Notes under the pieces: generated by a model | Database searches by the model: none | What the model saw: only the letters and a program-made list of their open reading frames with translations | Told to the model about the DNA's origin: nothing | Assembly (NCBI GenBank): GCA_937905825.1 | Contig: CALCXM010000190.1 | Coordinates: forward strand, 1 to 43,106 | Direction: 5' to 3' | DNA: 43,106 bases | Origin: an uncultured bacterium | Lineage (GTDB): Bacteria > Planctomycetota > UBA1135 > GCA-002686595 | Translations under genes and position numbers: made by a program | In this document: in pieces, positions 25,480 through 34,859 of the stretch | Layout: every line of letters begins with the position of its first letter | Position numbering within the stretch: position 1 is the first letter of the stretch

Positions 25480-26877
25480 ATGATTCAAAAGGCTTGTTTG
25501 GCAGTGGCCCTATTCTTGGGGACGAGTTGTGGGCAAACGGAAACGCCGCCGCCGAACGTCGTGCTGCTCGTTTTGGACACGGTTCGAGCGGACCACATTT
25601 CCTGCTATGGCTACGCTCGCAAGACCACGCCGCACCTGGATGCCTTGGCCACGGAAAGCGTGCGCTACACGGAATGCCGAGCGACCGGCCCCTGGACCTT
25701 GCCCAGCCACGCCTCGATGTTCACCGGGCGTTTTCCGTTCCAACACCGAGCGGACAGCCTGGTCAACGACCAGGGAGTTTGGCGCGAGCTGCCGCTCAAG
25801 CTGGATCACACCACCTTGGCCGAGTCCCTTTCTGGAATCGGCTACCGCACCGGGGCTTTTGTCGCCAACACGGCCTACCTGCGCGAGGAGTTCCAGCTGA
25901 ACCAGGGCTTTGATGAGTACGTGGTGAAGGGCGAGCCTGGTGTCATCAAGAACGAGAGTGCCTTCGCTTTCGTTGACGGCGGCGTGGGACCCTTCTTCCT
26001 GTTCCTCAACTACATGGATGCCCACCGGCCCTACAACAACTCGCGCTTGGAGGAAGAGCGCATGGCGGACTTGGAGTGCAGTGGAGCACAGCCTTCGGCC
26101 AGGCTTCTGGACCGCATGTACCAGGTCGTTCTCGAGCAGGGTCGCGAAGCTCCCCCGGCCCTGGTCGAAGAGCTGACCCGTTGCTACGACTTGGGAATTG
26201 CCAACGCGGACCTCGCGGTGGCCCAAGTGATCGAGGGCTTGCGCAGCCGCGGTTTGTTCGACAACACCCTGTTGATCGTGACCTCCGACCACGGCGAGTT
26301 CCTGGGCGAGCACGGATTGGTCGAGCACTCGAAGGACATCTACGAAGAGGTGTTGCACGTCCCTTTGGTTTGCAAGTTTCCGCGCACCCCAGGCGCAGCG
26401 AGCGGGCAGGGAACCGTCAACGACCAGTTGATCTCCCTCGCCGATCTACCGCGTTTGGTGGCTAGTTCCTTGCCGCCGCAGTACGGGGCGGGGATGCTCA
26501 AGACCTACCCGTTGCCCGGGGATAGGGATTTCAACATGGCGGAGATCAGCATTTCGCGAGAGCGCGACATGCGCGCCTCCTACGGTGCCCGTTTCAGGCG
26601 CAAGCGCCTCGTGTACTACGCCGACGGGCACAAGTTGATTCGCTCCACGGATGGACGACACGAGTTGTACGACCTGCGCATCGACCCCCAGGAAACGCTC
26701 AACCTGTACGAGCTTTCGAAGCCGCTCGCATTGGACCTCACCCGGCGCATGGAGGAGTACGTGAAAAACCATCCAGCGCAGTACCAGGCTGCCGACGCGC
26801 CCACTTTCGGCGCGGAGGCCATGCGCGAATTGGAGAAGCTGGGCTATGCAGGCGATGGCTCCACAGGCGAAAAATAG
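25480..26877 (+). CDS. Sulfatase-fold (alkaline phosphatase superfamily) lipoprotein with Thr at the nucleophile site
   Basis: ATG 25480 has a strong ribosome-binding site (GGAAGGAG, 25467-25474) and begins a lipoprotein signal (LFLGTSC, lipid Cys17), giving 465 residues; the open frame reaches back to 25402. Metal-binding residues are visible in LVLDTVRADH (Asp33, Asp38, His39) and TSDHGEFLGEHG. The sulfatase activation motif C/S-x-P-x-R is replaced by T-L-P-S-H (Thr73-His77, in GPWTLPSHASMFTG). A formylglycine therefore cannot form, and Thr is the likely nucleophile, as in LtaS or phosphoethanolamine-transferase-type members. It more likely cleaves or transfers a phospho group, or a sulfate by another route. 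Anchored in a membrane, facing the periplasm or outside. Confidence 0.85.
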   Translation: MIQKACLAVALFLGTSCGQTETPPPNVVLLVLDTVRADHISCYGYARKTTPHLDALATESVRYTECRATGPWTLPSHASMFTGRFPFQHRADSLVNDQGVWRELPLKLDHTTLAESLSGIGYRTGAFVANTAYLREEFQLNQGFDEYVVKGEPGVIKNESAFAFVDGGVGPFFLFLNYMDAHRPYNNSRLEEERMADLECSGAQPSARLLDRMYQVVLEQGREAPPALVEELTRCYDLGIANADLAVAQVIEGLRSRGLFDNTLLIVTSDHGEFLGEHGLVEHSKDIYEEVLHVPLVCKFPRTPGAASGQGTVNDQLISLADLPRLVASSLPPQYGAGMLKTYPLPGDRDFNMAEISISRERDMRASYGARFRRKRLVYYADGHKLIRSTDGRHELYDLRIDPQETLNLYELSKPLALDLTRRMEEYVKNHPAQYQAADAPTFGAEAMRELEKLGYAGDGSTGEK

Positions 26878-27074
26878 AGTGTGTTTAGAGGCCCGCTCCT
26901 GAGGCCTTCCATTTTCCGCTGAGCGCGTTCACCGGAGGCCCCGATGGGGGCGGGGCGGGAACCTGAACGGCAGCCTGTCGCGCTTCAATGCCAAACTGAT
27001 GTGACGATTGGCGGTGGTGCCCGTCGGCGTGCGAGGTTAGGCTTCGCGCCCTTTTCCCCAGCCAAGCAGAACCC

Positions 27075-27716
27075 GTGATCGATTCCCATCAACTCAAAGA
27101 CCTGGCTGCAGAGATGGGCTGCGAGGTGCCCCTGGATCGCGTCGAGCTGCTGCTGAAGTACCTGGACGCCATGCTCTTGCAAAACGAGAGCGTGAATCTG
27201 ACGGCAGTCCGCGAACGTGAATCGGCTGTGCTCTTCCACGCACTCGACTCCCTGTCTCTGGGCTGCTCCCCCCTGGAATTGGGAGCTGGAAAGTGCCTCG
27301 ACATCGGGACCGGCAACGGCTTTCCAGGGGTCGCGGTGGCTTGCCTGTTTCCCGAGGCCACGGTCCTGCTGATGGATCGCACCCTCAAGAAGCTGCGGGC
27401 CATCGAGCTCGCCTTGCAGCAGGCGGGCTTCGATCCCAAGCGGATTGGGACTCGGCAAATGGACGCCAGCGAGGCCCCCGCCCACGGCCTCGAAAAGACC
27501 TATCAACTGATCACCAATCGTGCGGTTGGCACCCCCAGGGAGATGGGCAAGCTCGCGAAGCCGCTCCTGGCCAAAGGGGGCGAACTCTTCTGTTGGCTGG
27601 CCGAGGACACCGAAGCGCCCCCGCAATTGCCCGGGGATTTGCGTTTGCAGGGGCAAATGTCCTATCGCTTGCCAGCTCCCGCAGACCGCCAACGACGGCT
27701 GGTCTGCTACCGCTGA
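27075..27716 (+). CDS. rsmG: 16S rRNA (guanine-527-N7)-methyltransferase RsmG
   Basis: A 213-residue protein from a GTG start. It has the RsmG/GidB layout: an N-terminal helical part with QNESVNLTAVRERESAVLFHALDSL, then the SAM-binding motif LDIGTGNGFPG at residues 75-85, LMDRTLKKLRAIE, and ITNRAVGTPREM. The enzyme methylates G527 in the 530 loop of 16S rRNA. It usually sits beside gidA/parA; here it stands alone between the sulfatase-fold gene and an HDOD gene. The stop is TGA, evidence that TGA ends translation in this organism. Confidence 0.93.
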   Translation: MIDSHQLKDLAAEMGCEVPLDRVELLLKYLDAMLLQNESVNLTAVRERESAVLFHALDSLSLGCSPLELGAGKCLDIGTGNGFPGVAVACLFPEATVLLMDRTLKKLRAIELALQQAGFDPKRIGTRQMDASEAPAHGLEKTYQLITNRAVGTPREMGKLAKPLLAKGGELFCWLAEDTEAPPQLPGDLRLQGQMSYRLPAPADRQRRLVCYR

Positions 27717-27974
27717 GGCCCCGGGGCCCCGTTCGCCCCGCACGGTGAAAGCCAGATGGCCGCAGTTCGGCTGAAGTTGCCCGGAAGGGGTTCCGATAGG
27801 GAGAGCAGCACCTGCGCTCCCTGAGGGGTTCTGCGACGGGTGCCTTGGCCATCTTCCAATGATTCCTCGAACGGACCTTCCTATGCATCTGGCCCATCTT
27901 GGCCCGGAGCTGATTGGATCCCGTATTGCGCTCCAGCACGAGGGAGAATTGGCGACTCAACCGGAGCATGCGCA

Positions 27975-28805
27975 TTGAGGAACATTCAAGAAGTCCTGGC
28001 GGACATCGAGCGCCTGGAACCCTTCCCGACTGCCGCCGTGCGCGTGTTGGAGCTCGCACTCAGTGACGCGAGCAACGAGGAAATCGTGGCGGTGATCGCA
28101 GCAGACCCGGGCCTGACAGCCAAGATCCTGCGCTTAGCGAATTCGGCGAGGTTTGCGCCCGTGGTGTCGATTGATTCCATCAAGGATGCCAGCGCTCGCT
28201 TGGGTTCGAAAACGATTGTCAGCATGGTGCTGACCACGGGCTGTGCTTCTTATTTCATGGGCTACGGCAACTCGAGTCCTGGTTCGAATCGTTCGCTCTG
28301 GGAGGAGTGCTTGCACACTGCTCTCGTGGCACGCCGTATCTCGCCCCTGGTTGGCTTCCCGGAACCCGAGTTGGCGTACACCGTGGGGCTCTTGCAGAAC
28401 ATCGGCCACATCGTGCTCGACCGTTTCATGAATGCTCACCGGGATGACATCGTTGTGTTGGTCGAGGGCGGTCTGCCCCTTTGGTCCGCGGAACAGCGCG
28501 TGATTGGTCTGGACCATGCCGTTTGTGGCGCAAAGATTGCTGAACGCTGGGGCTTGCCGGAGGCTTTCGTGAAGGGCATTCAATTCCACCACGAGCCCGC
28601 CGAAGCCGGGCAGTACCGAGACTTGTGCGCCGTCGCTGAAGAAGCGGAAGCAATCACTGCGGTTGCCCTTTCGGACAACGGCTTGTCGATGCTCGAGCGT
28701 CCAAAGTCCGGCACGGGCAGCCATCTACTCGACGCTTACGACGTCGCCTCTCTGATGGCTGGCGTGCGCGAAGAGTTGACCGAGACGAACTTGACGCTGG
28801 CGTAA
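27975..28805 (+). CDS. HDOD-domain signalling protein
   Basis: The conserved region begins NIQEVLADIERLEPFPTAAVRVLELALS...EIVAVIAADPGLTAKILRLANSA, the signature start of HDOD domains (related to HD-GYP but normally without phosphodiesterase activity). The place of the HD dyad reads GLLQNIGHIVL, so metal-binding His-Asp are absent, as usual in HDOD. It is a cytoplasmic signalling or regulatory protein whose partner is unknown. I propose TTG 27975 (276 residues), directly before the domain. The frame is open to 27840, but the extra 45 residues are Ser/Pro/Trp-rich without family resemblance. It ends in TAA and is followed five bases later by a copy of the CTAGAGG repeat. Confidence 0.82.
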   Translation: MRNIQEVLADIERLEPFPTAAVRVLELALSDASNEEIVAVIAADPGLTAKILRLANSARFAPVVSIDSIKDASARLGSKTIVSMVLTTGCASYFMGYGNSSPGSNRSLWEECLHTALVARRISPLVGFPEPELAYTVGLLQNIGHIVLDRFMNAHRDDIVVLVEGGLPLWSAEQRVIGLDHAVCGAKIAERWGLPEAFVKGIQFHHEPAEAGQYRDLCAVAEEAEAITAVALSDNGLSMLERPKSGTGSHLLDAYDVASLMAGVREELTETNLTLA

Positions 28806-28809
28806 GAAG

Positions 28810-28835
28810 CTAGAGGCCCGGCCGACAAAGGGCGG
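28810..28835 (+). repeat. Dispersed intergenic repeat, copy A
   Basis: CTAGAGGCCCGGCCGACAAAGGGCGG lies just after the HDOD stop codon. It differs by one base from the first 25 bases of copy D (39938-39962); related copies are at 39148, 39871 and 40080. No fold-back partner is seen nearby. Confidence 0.75.
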
Positions 28836-28996
28836 AAAAGGCTGACGCGGGCGGCTCGCGAGGTCCTTCCCTGGGCCGCCAGCAGGCGGAACCCGGATTC
28901 CACTCCCGCGGGACCCCCGTGACCGCCCACGACGGTTCAAGCTGGTGGGCAGGCAGGGGGTTGAACGGGGCAGGGATGCCTTCGATGGTGTAGGCT

Positions 28997-31900
28997 ATGT
29001 GCTTCAAGGCCCCATTGAATCTTGCAGCTATGACTAGTGCTCTCGCCTGGATGTTCTTGGCATCCACACTCGCGCCCTTTCAATCGACCTCCGCCATTCC
29101 GCGCTCCAAGGTGGAGAGCACGGACCACTTGGACAAGGAGATCGAGCACGTCGATCCGCGGCTCGGTGGCTGGGACACGGAGGTGCTGTCCTCGAAGGCC
29201 GGTGATCAACTCAAAGAGTTCTCCGAGAGCTTGATGGGGAGCCTGCCTGTGTCGGCCGCGGACTTGCCAGATTGGGTCTCCAAAGAAGTGCAGTCGACTC
29301 GCTTGCGGCCCACGGAGTTGATCTCCCAAGGGGACGCGGGAAGCCTACTGCTGCGCCGCGGAACGATCGGCGAGGAGCTGCTGCTGGGGCGCGAGGCTCT
29401 GGCGCAATCTATGGAACAGCTGCGGGCATCCCTCGGGTTGGTGCAGGACGCTCACGCCAAGATCAAGGTTGTGCGAGTCGTGGGGTCCCCACCGATCACG
29501 GAACTGCTGTTCCGGGTCTGGGGAGAGCGCGAGGACGCCGAACGCGTGCAGTCCGATGCTATCTGGTCCTGCGAATGGGAACGGGAAGGTGAGCAGTTGG
29601 TGCTCAAAAGTCTGCGGGCCCACAGCTACACGGAGAGTCTCGCGGCAGGCGCGTTCTTCGCGGATTGCAGCGAAGCGTTGATGGGCTCCACCGAGGCTTG
29701 GCAGAAGCAATTCATGCGAGGCACGGATGAATGGTGTGGTCAGATCGAATTGGGCGCGGGCATGGACCAGTACGCTCATTGCGGCATGACCGTGCTCGAC
29801 ATCGACGCTGATGGCCTCGAGGACATCTATGTTTGCCAGCCGGGTGGCCTGCCCAATCGTCTTTTGCGGCAGAGGTCGGATGGAAGGGTGGAAGAGGTCG
29901 CGCAGCAGTACGGGCTGGATTGGCTCGACAACACGATGTCCGCCCTTTGGATTGACTTTGACGGGGACGGACGTGAAGAACTGACCCTCAGCGGCAACGC
30001 CGGTATTCTCGTTTGCCAGCGAGCTCCGAACGGGCGCTTTGAAGTCGTGAACCACTTAGGGAGCACCGGGGGCTACTCGCTTTCCGCCGTGGACTACGAT
30101 GGCGACCAGCGCCTGGACCTCTACGTTTGCAAGTACTCCACCTCCGAGACCAAGTCGGGCTTGCCGGCTCCCTATCACGACGCGAACAACGGTCCTGCCA
30201 ATTTCATGTATCGCAACCTAGGGGAGTTGCAGTTCGAGGACGTGACGGATGCGGTGGGGCTCGGCCAAAACAATCAACGCTTCTCCTTCGCGGGCAGTTG
30301 GGCCGACTTCGACGAAGACGGAGACCCCGACCTCTACGTCTCCAACGACTTTGGACGCAACTGCCTGTATCGCAACGACCAGGGCAAGTTCACTGACGTG
30401 GCCGCTAGCGCGGGCGTCGAGGACATTTCGGCGGGCATGGGAGTCTCTTGGGGTGACTACAACGGAGACGGTCACTTGGACCTCTACGTCAGCAACATGT
30501 TCTCCTCCGCGGGCCAACGCATCGCTTATCAACGCAGCTTTAAGTCCTCGACCTCAACGGAAACCCGCGCTCTCTTCCAACGGCACGCGCGCGGCAACTC
30601 GCTCTTTCGCAATCGCGGAGACGGGACCTTCGAGGACGTGGCCATCGCCAGTGGCACTTGGATGGGACGTTGGTCCTGGGGAGCTGGCTTTGTGGACCTC
30701 GACAACGATGGGGACCGCGACCTGTTCGTGCCCAATGGTTTCATCACCAACGAGAGCACGAAGGACTTGTGAAGCTTCTTCTGGCGACGCGTGACGTCGC
30801 AATCACCTCTCAGCGAAACAGCGACTCTGAGCTACTCCGATAGCTGGGCCGCGGTCAATCGCTTGGTACGCGAAGGTCAATCCTGGAGTGGACGGGAGAT
30901 GAACTGCGCTTTGCTGAACACTGGAGATGGAGCGTTCATCGATGCCTCGAACAGCATGGGCTTGGGCCTGCCCGATGACTCACGCAACTTTCTTGCGGTG
31001 GACTGGGATGGGGATGGGGATTTGGATTTGTGGCTCAAGAACCGCACTGCGCCCATGGTGCGCTTCCTGCGCAATGACGGAGCCCAGGGACAATCCCTAC
31101 GATTGAAGCTGAAGAACACGGGCCCCAACGGCGCCGCAATAGGTGCGCGCGTGGAGGTCCGAGCCGGCGATCGTTTGCTGGTCCGTGAGCATCGGGCTGG
31201 CACAGGCTTCTTGACCCAGGGCAGTGCTTGGTTGCACTTTGGCCTGGGTGCAGCGAGCGCGATCGACTCCGTCCAGGTGCGTTGGCCTGACGGGACGCTC
31301 GAACAGTTCAAGGGCTGTCAAGCCGGGGAACGCTACCTGTTGCAACGGGGCCAAGCGGATGCCGAGTTGCTGCCCAGGGATTCGCGCAAGAGCGATCTGC
31401 GGCCCTCGAAAGTCGTGCTGCCCAAGACCAAGGACATGGCCCGCGTGGCCCTGACCCGTCACTTGCCCGCTCCAACGTTCGAGGTCAATGGCTTCAACGG
31501 TGAGGCCTTGCCGGCGCGCAACCCTGGTGCCGAGGGCCGTCCGCTGCTGCTGACTTTTTGGGCGAGTTGGTGCTCGAACTGCCTTGGCGAAATGCGCGAG
31601 TGGTCGAAGCACGCCCAAGAACTCGCGAACCTCGAAGTCAGTGTGCTCGCGCTCTCCGTGGATGAAAATCCGCTGGAGGCCCAAGCCATGTGGGAGCGTC
31701 TGGGCTTGCCCTTCGACGCGGGCATGGCACCCAAGCGCACCGTGGTACTCTTTGACATGTTGCAGCGCTTGGCGATCGATCGCCAACGGGACATGGCCGT
31801 CCCCACTAGTTTCCTGTTCGATGCGGATGGACGCATCGCCGTTATCTACCGGGGTCCCGTTGAGTTCGCACGGTTGCAAGCGGATCTGAAGCTCCTCGAC

Positions 31901-32653
31901 GAGCCTGCATTGGAATACGCGGGAGCCCCCTTTCCTGGGCGATCGTTCCAGTCGGCGGGGGGCCTGCGCCTGTTCGATGTGGCCCGTCGACTGCTGGATG
32001 TGGAAGCTGCGCAGGACGCGCTCTATTACTTGAATTCCGCCGAGGCCGACTTGCGTGACCGGTCCGGGATCCACAAGCCGGGAGACCAGAGCTCCTTGGC
32101 GGACGCCTTGATGCGCGCGGGCATGAGCTTCATGCAGAGTGGTGCCCTGGACCTCGCAGAAGAAACCATGCAACGGGCCACCAAGTGGGCCGGTTCGGAG
32201 GACGCCATCATTTGGTTCGCAAGTGCCAAGCTGCACTCCGTGCGCGGTGAGCATGGGCGTGCCCTGCGGGATGTCGAAAAGTCCATCGAACTGGACGGCG
32301 AGTTCGCCATGTCTTGGAACATGCTGGGATCCTTGAAATTAATGAACGGCGACCTGCCCGGATGCATCTCCGCCCAAAAGAAAGCGGTGTCCTTGGACCC
32401 CGGTTTGGCGAGCGCCTGGAGCGAGCTGGGCATTGGTTTGGTGTCCAACGGCCAGCCTGCGGAAGCGCACGCAGCCTTCAAGAAGGCTTTGGAACTCGCC
32501 CCGGATGTTCCCAACTCCTGGACAGGGCTGGGGATGTGCCTGCTGCAGCTAGGGCAACGGCCTGCTGGTCTGGACGCCCTGCGCAAGGCCCTGGAACTCG
32601 AACCGAACAACGGGCGAGCCCTCGAGATCATGCAGGTGCTCGGCGAACGCTAG
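28997..32653 (+). CDS. Exported FG-GAP/ASPIC (UnbV) - TlpA-like thioredoxin - TPR protein with an in-frame TGA
   Basis: The frame from ATG 28997 to TAG 32653 encodes 1,218 residues if the TGA at 30770-30772 (codon 592) is read through; codons before and after it are in the same frame and belong to one protein. A signal-type N-terminus (ATG 29030 is an alternative start) leads to six FG-GAP calcium repeats (LDIDADGLEDIYV, ADFDEDGDPDLYV, GDYNGDGHLDLYV and others) before the TGA. After it come SFFWRR, a seventh repeat (VDWDGDGDLDLWL), the ASPIC/UnbV domain (GARVEVRAG...VRWPDG), a TlpA-like domain with CSNC (FWASWCSNC), then TPRs to the end. The TGA may encode selenocysteine, or be a nonsense mutation or sequencing error. 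Without read-through the product is 591 residues and loses the ASPIC, TlpA and TPR parts. Confidence 0.85.
30773..30800 (+). promoter_or_regulatory. Candidate SECIS-like stem-loop after the in-frame TGA of the ASPIC gene
   Basis: Counting from the base after the TGA, GCGACG at +12 to +17 (30784-30789) pairs perfectly with CGTCGC at +23 to +28 (30795-30800). The 5-nt loop is CGTGA at +18 to +22. A loop starting at +18 with G in its second position matches the known spacing of bacterial SECIS elements such as that in E. coli fdhF. The stem is short, so chance is not excluded. Confidence 0.5.
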
Positions 32654-32671
32654 GAGCTAGCGCCTCGAGGC

Positions 32672-33658
32672 TTATCTGGAGAGTGCGCGAAGGAAGGCGA
32701 CGAGAGCCGTGGCATCCGTGTCGGTGATGCGAATCGACTGCAGGCGCGCAGAGCGATGGCTGTTGGCCTTGCCGCCGCCCCGGTAGAACTGCACCACTTC
32801 TTCGAGGGTTCCTAGACTGCCGTCGTGCATGTAAGGGGCGGACTTAGTGAGCAGGCGTAGTCCTGGGGTTCGAAACTTGCCGAGGTCTTGCGGGTCCTTC
32901 GTGAATCCACTGAGCCCTGCTTCCGGCACGCCTTCCAAAGAACCGACTCCCGTGTTGTGGAACTCTTCGTCGCTGAAGGCCGGGCCCGTGTGACACTTCC
33001 AGCACCCGCCGCGTCCTTCGAAGACCCACATTCCCGCCCGTTCCTCTGTGCTCAAGGCTGCCGTCTGTCCGTTGCGAAAGCGATCCACCGGGGAGTCTCC
33101 ATAGGAGATGGCGCGCACGAAGGCAGCGAGAGCCCCGGCCAGGCTCTCGTTGTCTGCGCTACGACCATAGGCCAGCTTGAACTCCTCGGTGTAGGGCGCG
33201 TCTGCGTTGAGCCGTTGCAGGATCAGCTCGAGGTCGCTGCCCATCTCCGTGCCGTCCTGAATCGGCAGGAGGACTTGCTCTTCAATCGACGCGGCACGTC
33301 CGTCCCAGAAGACCTGTGTGCTCAGGGCGCGGTTCACCAAACTGGGGGAGTTGCGCTTGGTCGCCTGTCCGCCGAGACCAATCGAGAAGCGTTTGTTGTC
33401 CGCGAAGGCAAAGGCCGGTTGATGACAGCTCGCGCAGGCGATGGTTTGATCCTCGGACAGAAGCGGGTCGAAGAAGAGCCTGCGCCCCAGGGCGACCTGC
33501 TGCTTGCTCGCACTCCAGGCCTCAGCCAGCTCTTCGGCACCCAACAGGGCGACGCGCTCCAGTGGACGGGGCAGGTCGTCCACAGGAAGCATGGGATTCT
33601 GTCGCGCTGCAAAGCCAAGCAGCAGTGGAGCGGGGAGGAGCAACCAGAAACGCTTCAT
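32672..33658 (-). CDS. Di-heme cytochrome c peroxidase (CcpA/MauG family)
   Basis: I start at ATG 33658 (328 residues), the beginning of a signal sequence MKRFWLLLPAPLLLGFAA; the frame is open to 33754 without signal character. Two heme motifs, CASCH at residues 75-79 and CWKCH at 219-223, with RLFFDPLLSED, GGQATKRNSPSLVN, FWDGRA and KFRTPGLR, are the standard landmarks of bacterial di-heme peroxidases, which reduce hydrogen peroxide in the periplasm with electrons from small cytochromes or oxidise a protein substrate (MauG type). It follows the thioredoxin-like gene (33756-34859) by 97 bp on the same strand, so both probably form one redox operon. Confidence 0.93.
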   Translation of the reverse strand: MKRFWLLLPAPLLLGFAARQNPMLPVDDLPRPLERVALLGAEELAEAWSASKQQVALGRRLFFDPLLSEDQTIACASCHQPAFAFADNKRFSIGLGGQATKRNSPSLVNRALSTQVFWDGRAASIEEQVLLPIQDGTEMGSDLELILQRLNADAPYTEEFKLAYGRSADNESLAGALAAFVRAISYGDSPVDRFRNGQTAALSTEERAGMWVFEGRGGCWKCHTGPAFSDEEFHNTGVGSLEGVPEAGLSGFTKDPQDLGKFRTPGLRLLTKSAPYMHDGSLGTLEEVVQFYRGGGKANSHRSARLQSIRITDTDATALVAFLRALSR

Positions 33659-33755
33659 AGGAAGTTTTGGATGATGGTCAGGAACGCAGGGGAATGGCCA
33701 TCTCCTGTGGAGGGCACTGGCCGGCCGATGTGCTTCGAGCTGCTCCGGGACCACA

Positions 33756-34859
33756 TCACTTGAGCGGGCCTTCCTCGGCTTCTTTCAAGAGTTCCACAAT
33801 GCGCTTGTCAATGACATCGGTGCCGTGCGCGCGTTCCTGAATCTTGCCTTGGGCGTCGATCAGAACATAGGACGGGTAGCCTTGGACCGCGTAGAGATTG
33901 GAGATGGGGGTGGCGGCTTGTCCCTGGTACGCCGAGAGCCAGGTGACCCCGTATTCCTCAAGGCCCTTGCGAAATGCTTCGGGACTGTCCATGGCATTGA
34001 TGCCGATCAAAACGAACTCATCGTCTTTGTGACGCTCAACGAGCGCCTGCAGGTGCGGCATCGCCTTCCTGCACGGGCCTCACCAAAAGCCGTAGAAGTC
34101 CAGCAGCACAATCTTGCCCCTGTAGTCGGACAGCTGGAACTCAAACTCGTCGATGGTCTTGGCTTTGAATTCGGGAGCCTGGGCCCCGACAGCAGACAAC
34201 TCCCCTGCGCGGGACGCCCGGATCTTCAAGGCGAAGCTCGTGTCGGGGAACTGTTCCAGAATGCGGTCCAAGTTGGCAGCCACTTGGGGATCGGGGTCAG
34301 CCCCCTTGGCCGTTTTGAACAGGTAGGTTTCGTAGTACAGGGCAGCCGCCTTGGACTCGGGGTCTTCGCAGGTGGCTAGGATCTTGCCATACAGAACTCC
34401 CGCGGCGTCTTCCCCGAGCGTGCGGCGATGACGATGGATGAGGGCGATCACTTCGCCAAACCACTCCTCTGCGTGCTGCTCGAGGACCAACGTGTCAAAG
34501 AGCTTTGCCAAGAGGGCGCCGCGTTCTTTGCTCTTGATCTTCTTGTCCAAGACATGTTCACAGAGCCACAGTTGGGCCCGGCCATTTCCGGCGTCGGAAA
34601 GCTCCAGGAATTTGCCCCAGTACTCATGCACCGGATCCGCGCCGCGTAGATCGCGGCGCTCGCTGGTGCTGGCCTCTTGGAGGTCTAGCTTCCAGGCTGC
34701 ATGATCCGCCAAGTACTGCTGATTGAGCTCCTCGTAGGCATCCGCTTCTTGCTCGAGAGAAGTCGCGGCCGGGGGAGGCTGCAAGACCTCTTGGGAACTC
34801 CCCGCAGGCAAGCTCCCCGACAAGAGGGTGAGGGCTAGGGGGATCGAAATCGACTTCAT
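33756..34859 (-). CDS. Exported TlpA/thioredoxin-like protein with TGA at the first active-site cysteine (candidate selenoprotein, UGPC)
   Basis: From ATG 34859 the frame runs through one TGA (34082-34080, codon 260) to a terminal TGA, giving 367 residues. It has a signal peptide (MKSISIPLALTLLSGSLPAG), a helical region of about 200 residues, and a TlpA-like thioredoxin domain from about 230 (VGAQAPEFKAKTIDEFEF). The active site reads LLDFYGFW-TGA-GPCRKAMPHL: the internal TGA is exactly where thioredoxins have the first Cys of CGPC. The fold continues normally (VLIGINAMD, cis-Pro loop GYPSYVLID). A Sec-GPC motif would make an exported redox enzyme. If the TGA stops translation, the 259-residue product lacks the active site. 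A sequencing error (TGC/TGT to TGA) is the main alternative. It lies upstream of the di-heme peroxidase gene. Confidence 0.85.
34048..34079 (-). promoter_or_regulatory. Candidate SECIS stem-loop after the active-site TGA of the thioredoxin-like gene
   Basis: Counting from the base after the TGA, TGCAGG (+7 to +12) pairs with CCTGCA (+27 to +32), and inside it GGC (+15 to +17) pairs with GCC (+21 to +23), separated by an AA/GCA internal loop. The apical loop GAT occupies +18 to +20 with G first. Position and a leading G agree with the bacterial SECIS consensus. The upper stem of three base pairs is short, so folding needs testing. Confidence 0.55.

Noticed and set aside
28281..28292. GGTTCGAATC, a tRNA T-loop-like sequence
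   Set aside because: It is inside the HDOD coding region (Gly-Ser-Asn-Arg codons), with no acceptor stem or anticodon arm at the right distances.
28310..28430. HD-type phosphodiesterase activity for the HDOD protein
   Set aside because: The His-Asp pair is absent at the expected place (QN instead of HD), so only an HDOD regulatory call is supported.
30770..34082. TGA reassigned genome-wide (for example to Trp or Gly)
   Set aside because: Several intact genes in the window end in TGA at the expected protein length, and Trp codons are TGG throughout; recoding, if real, is local.
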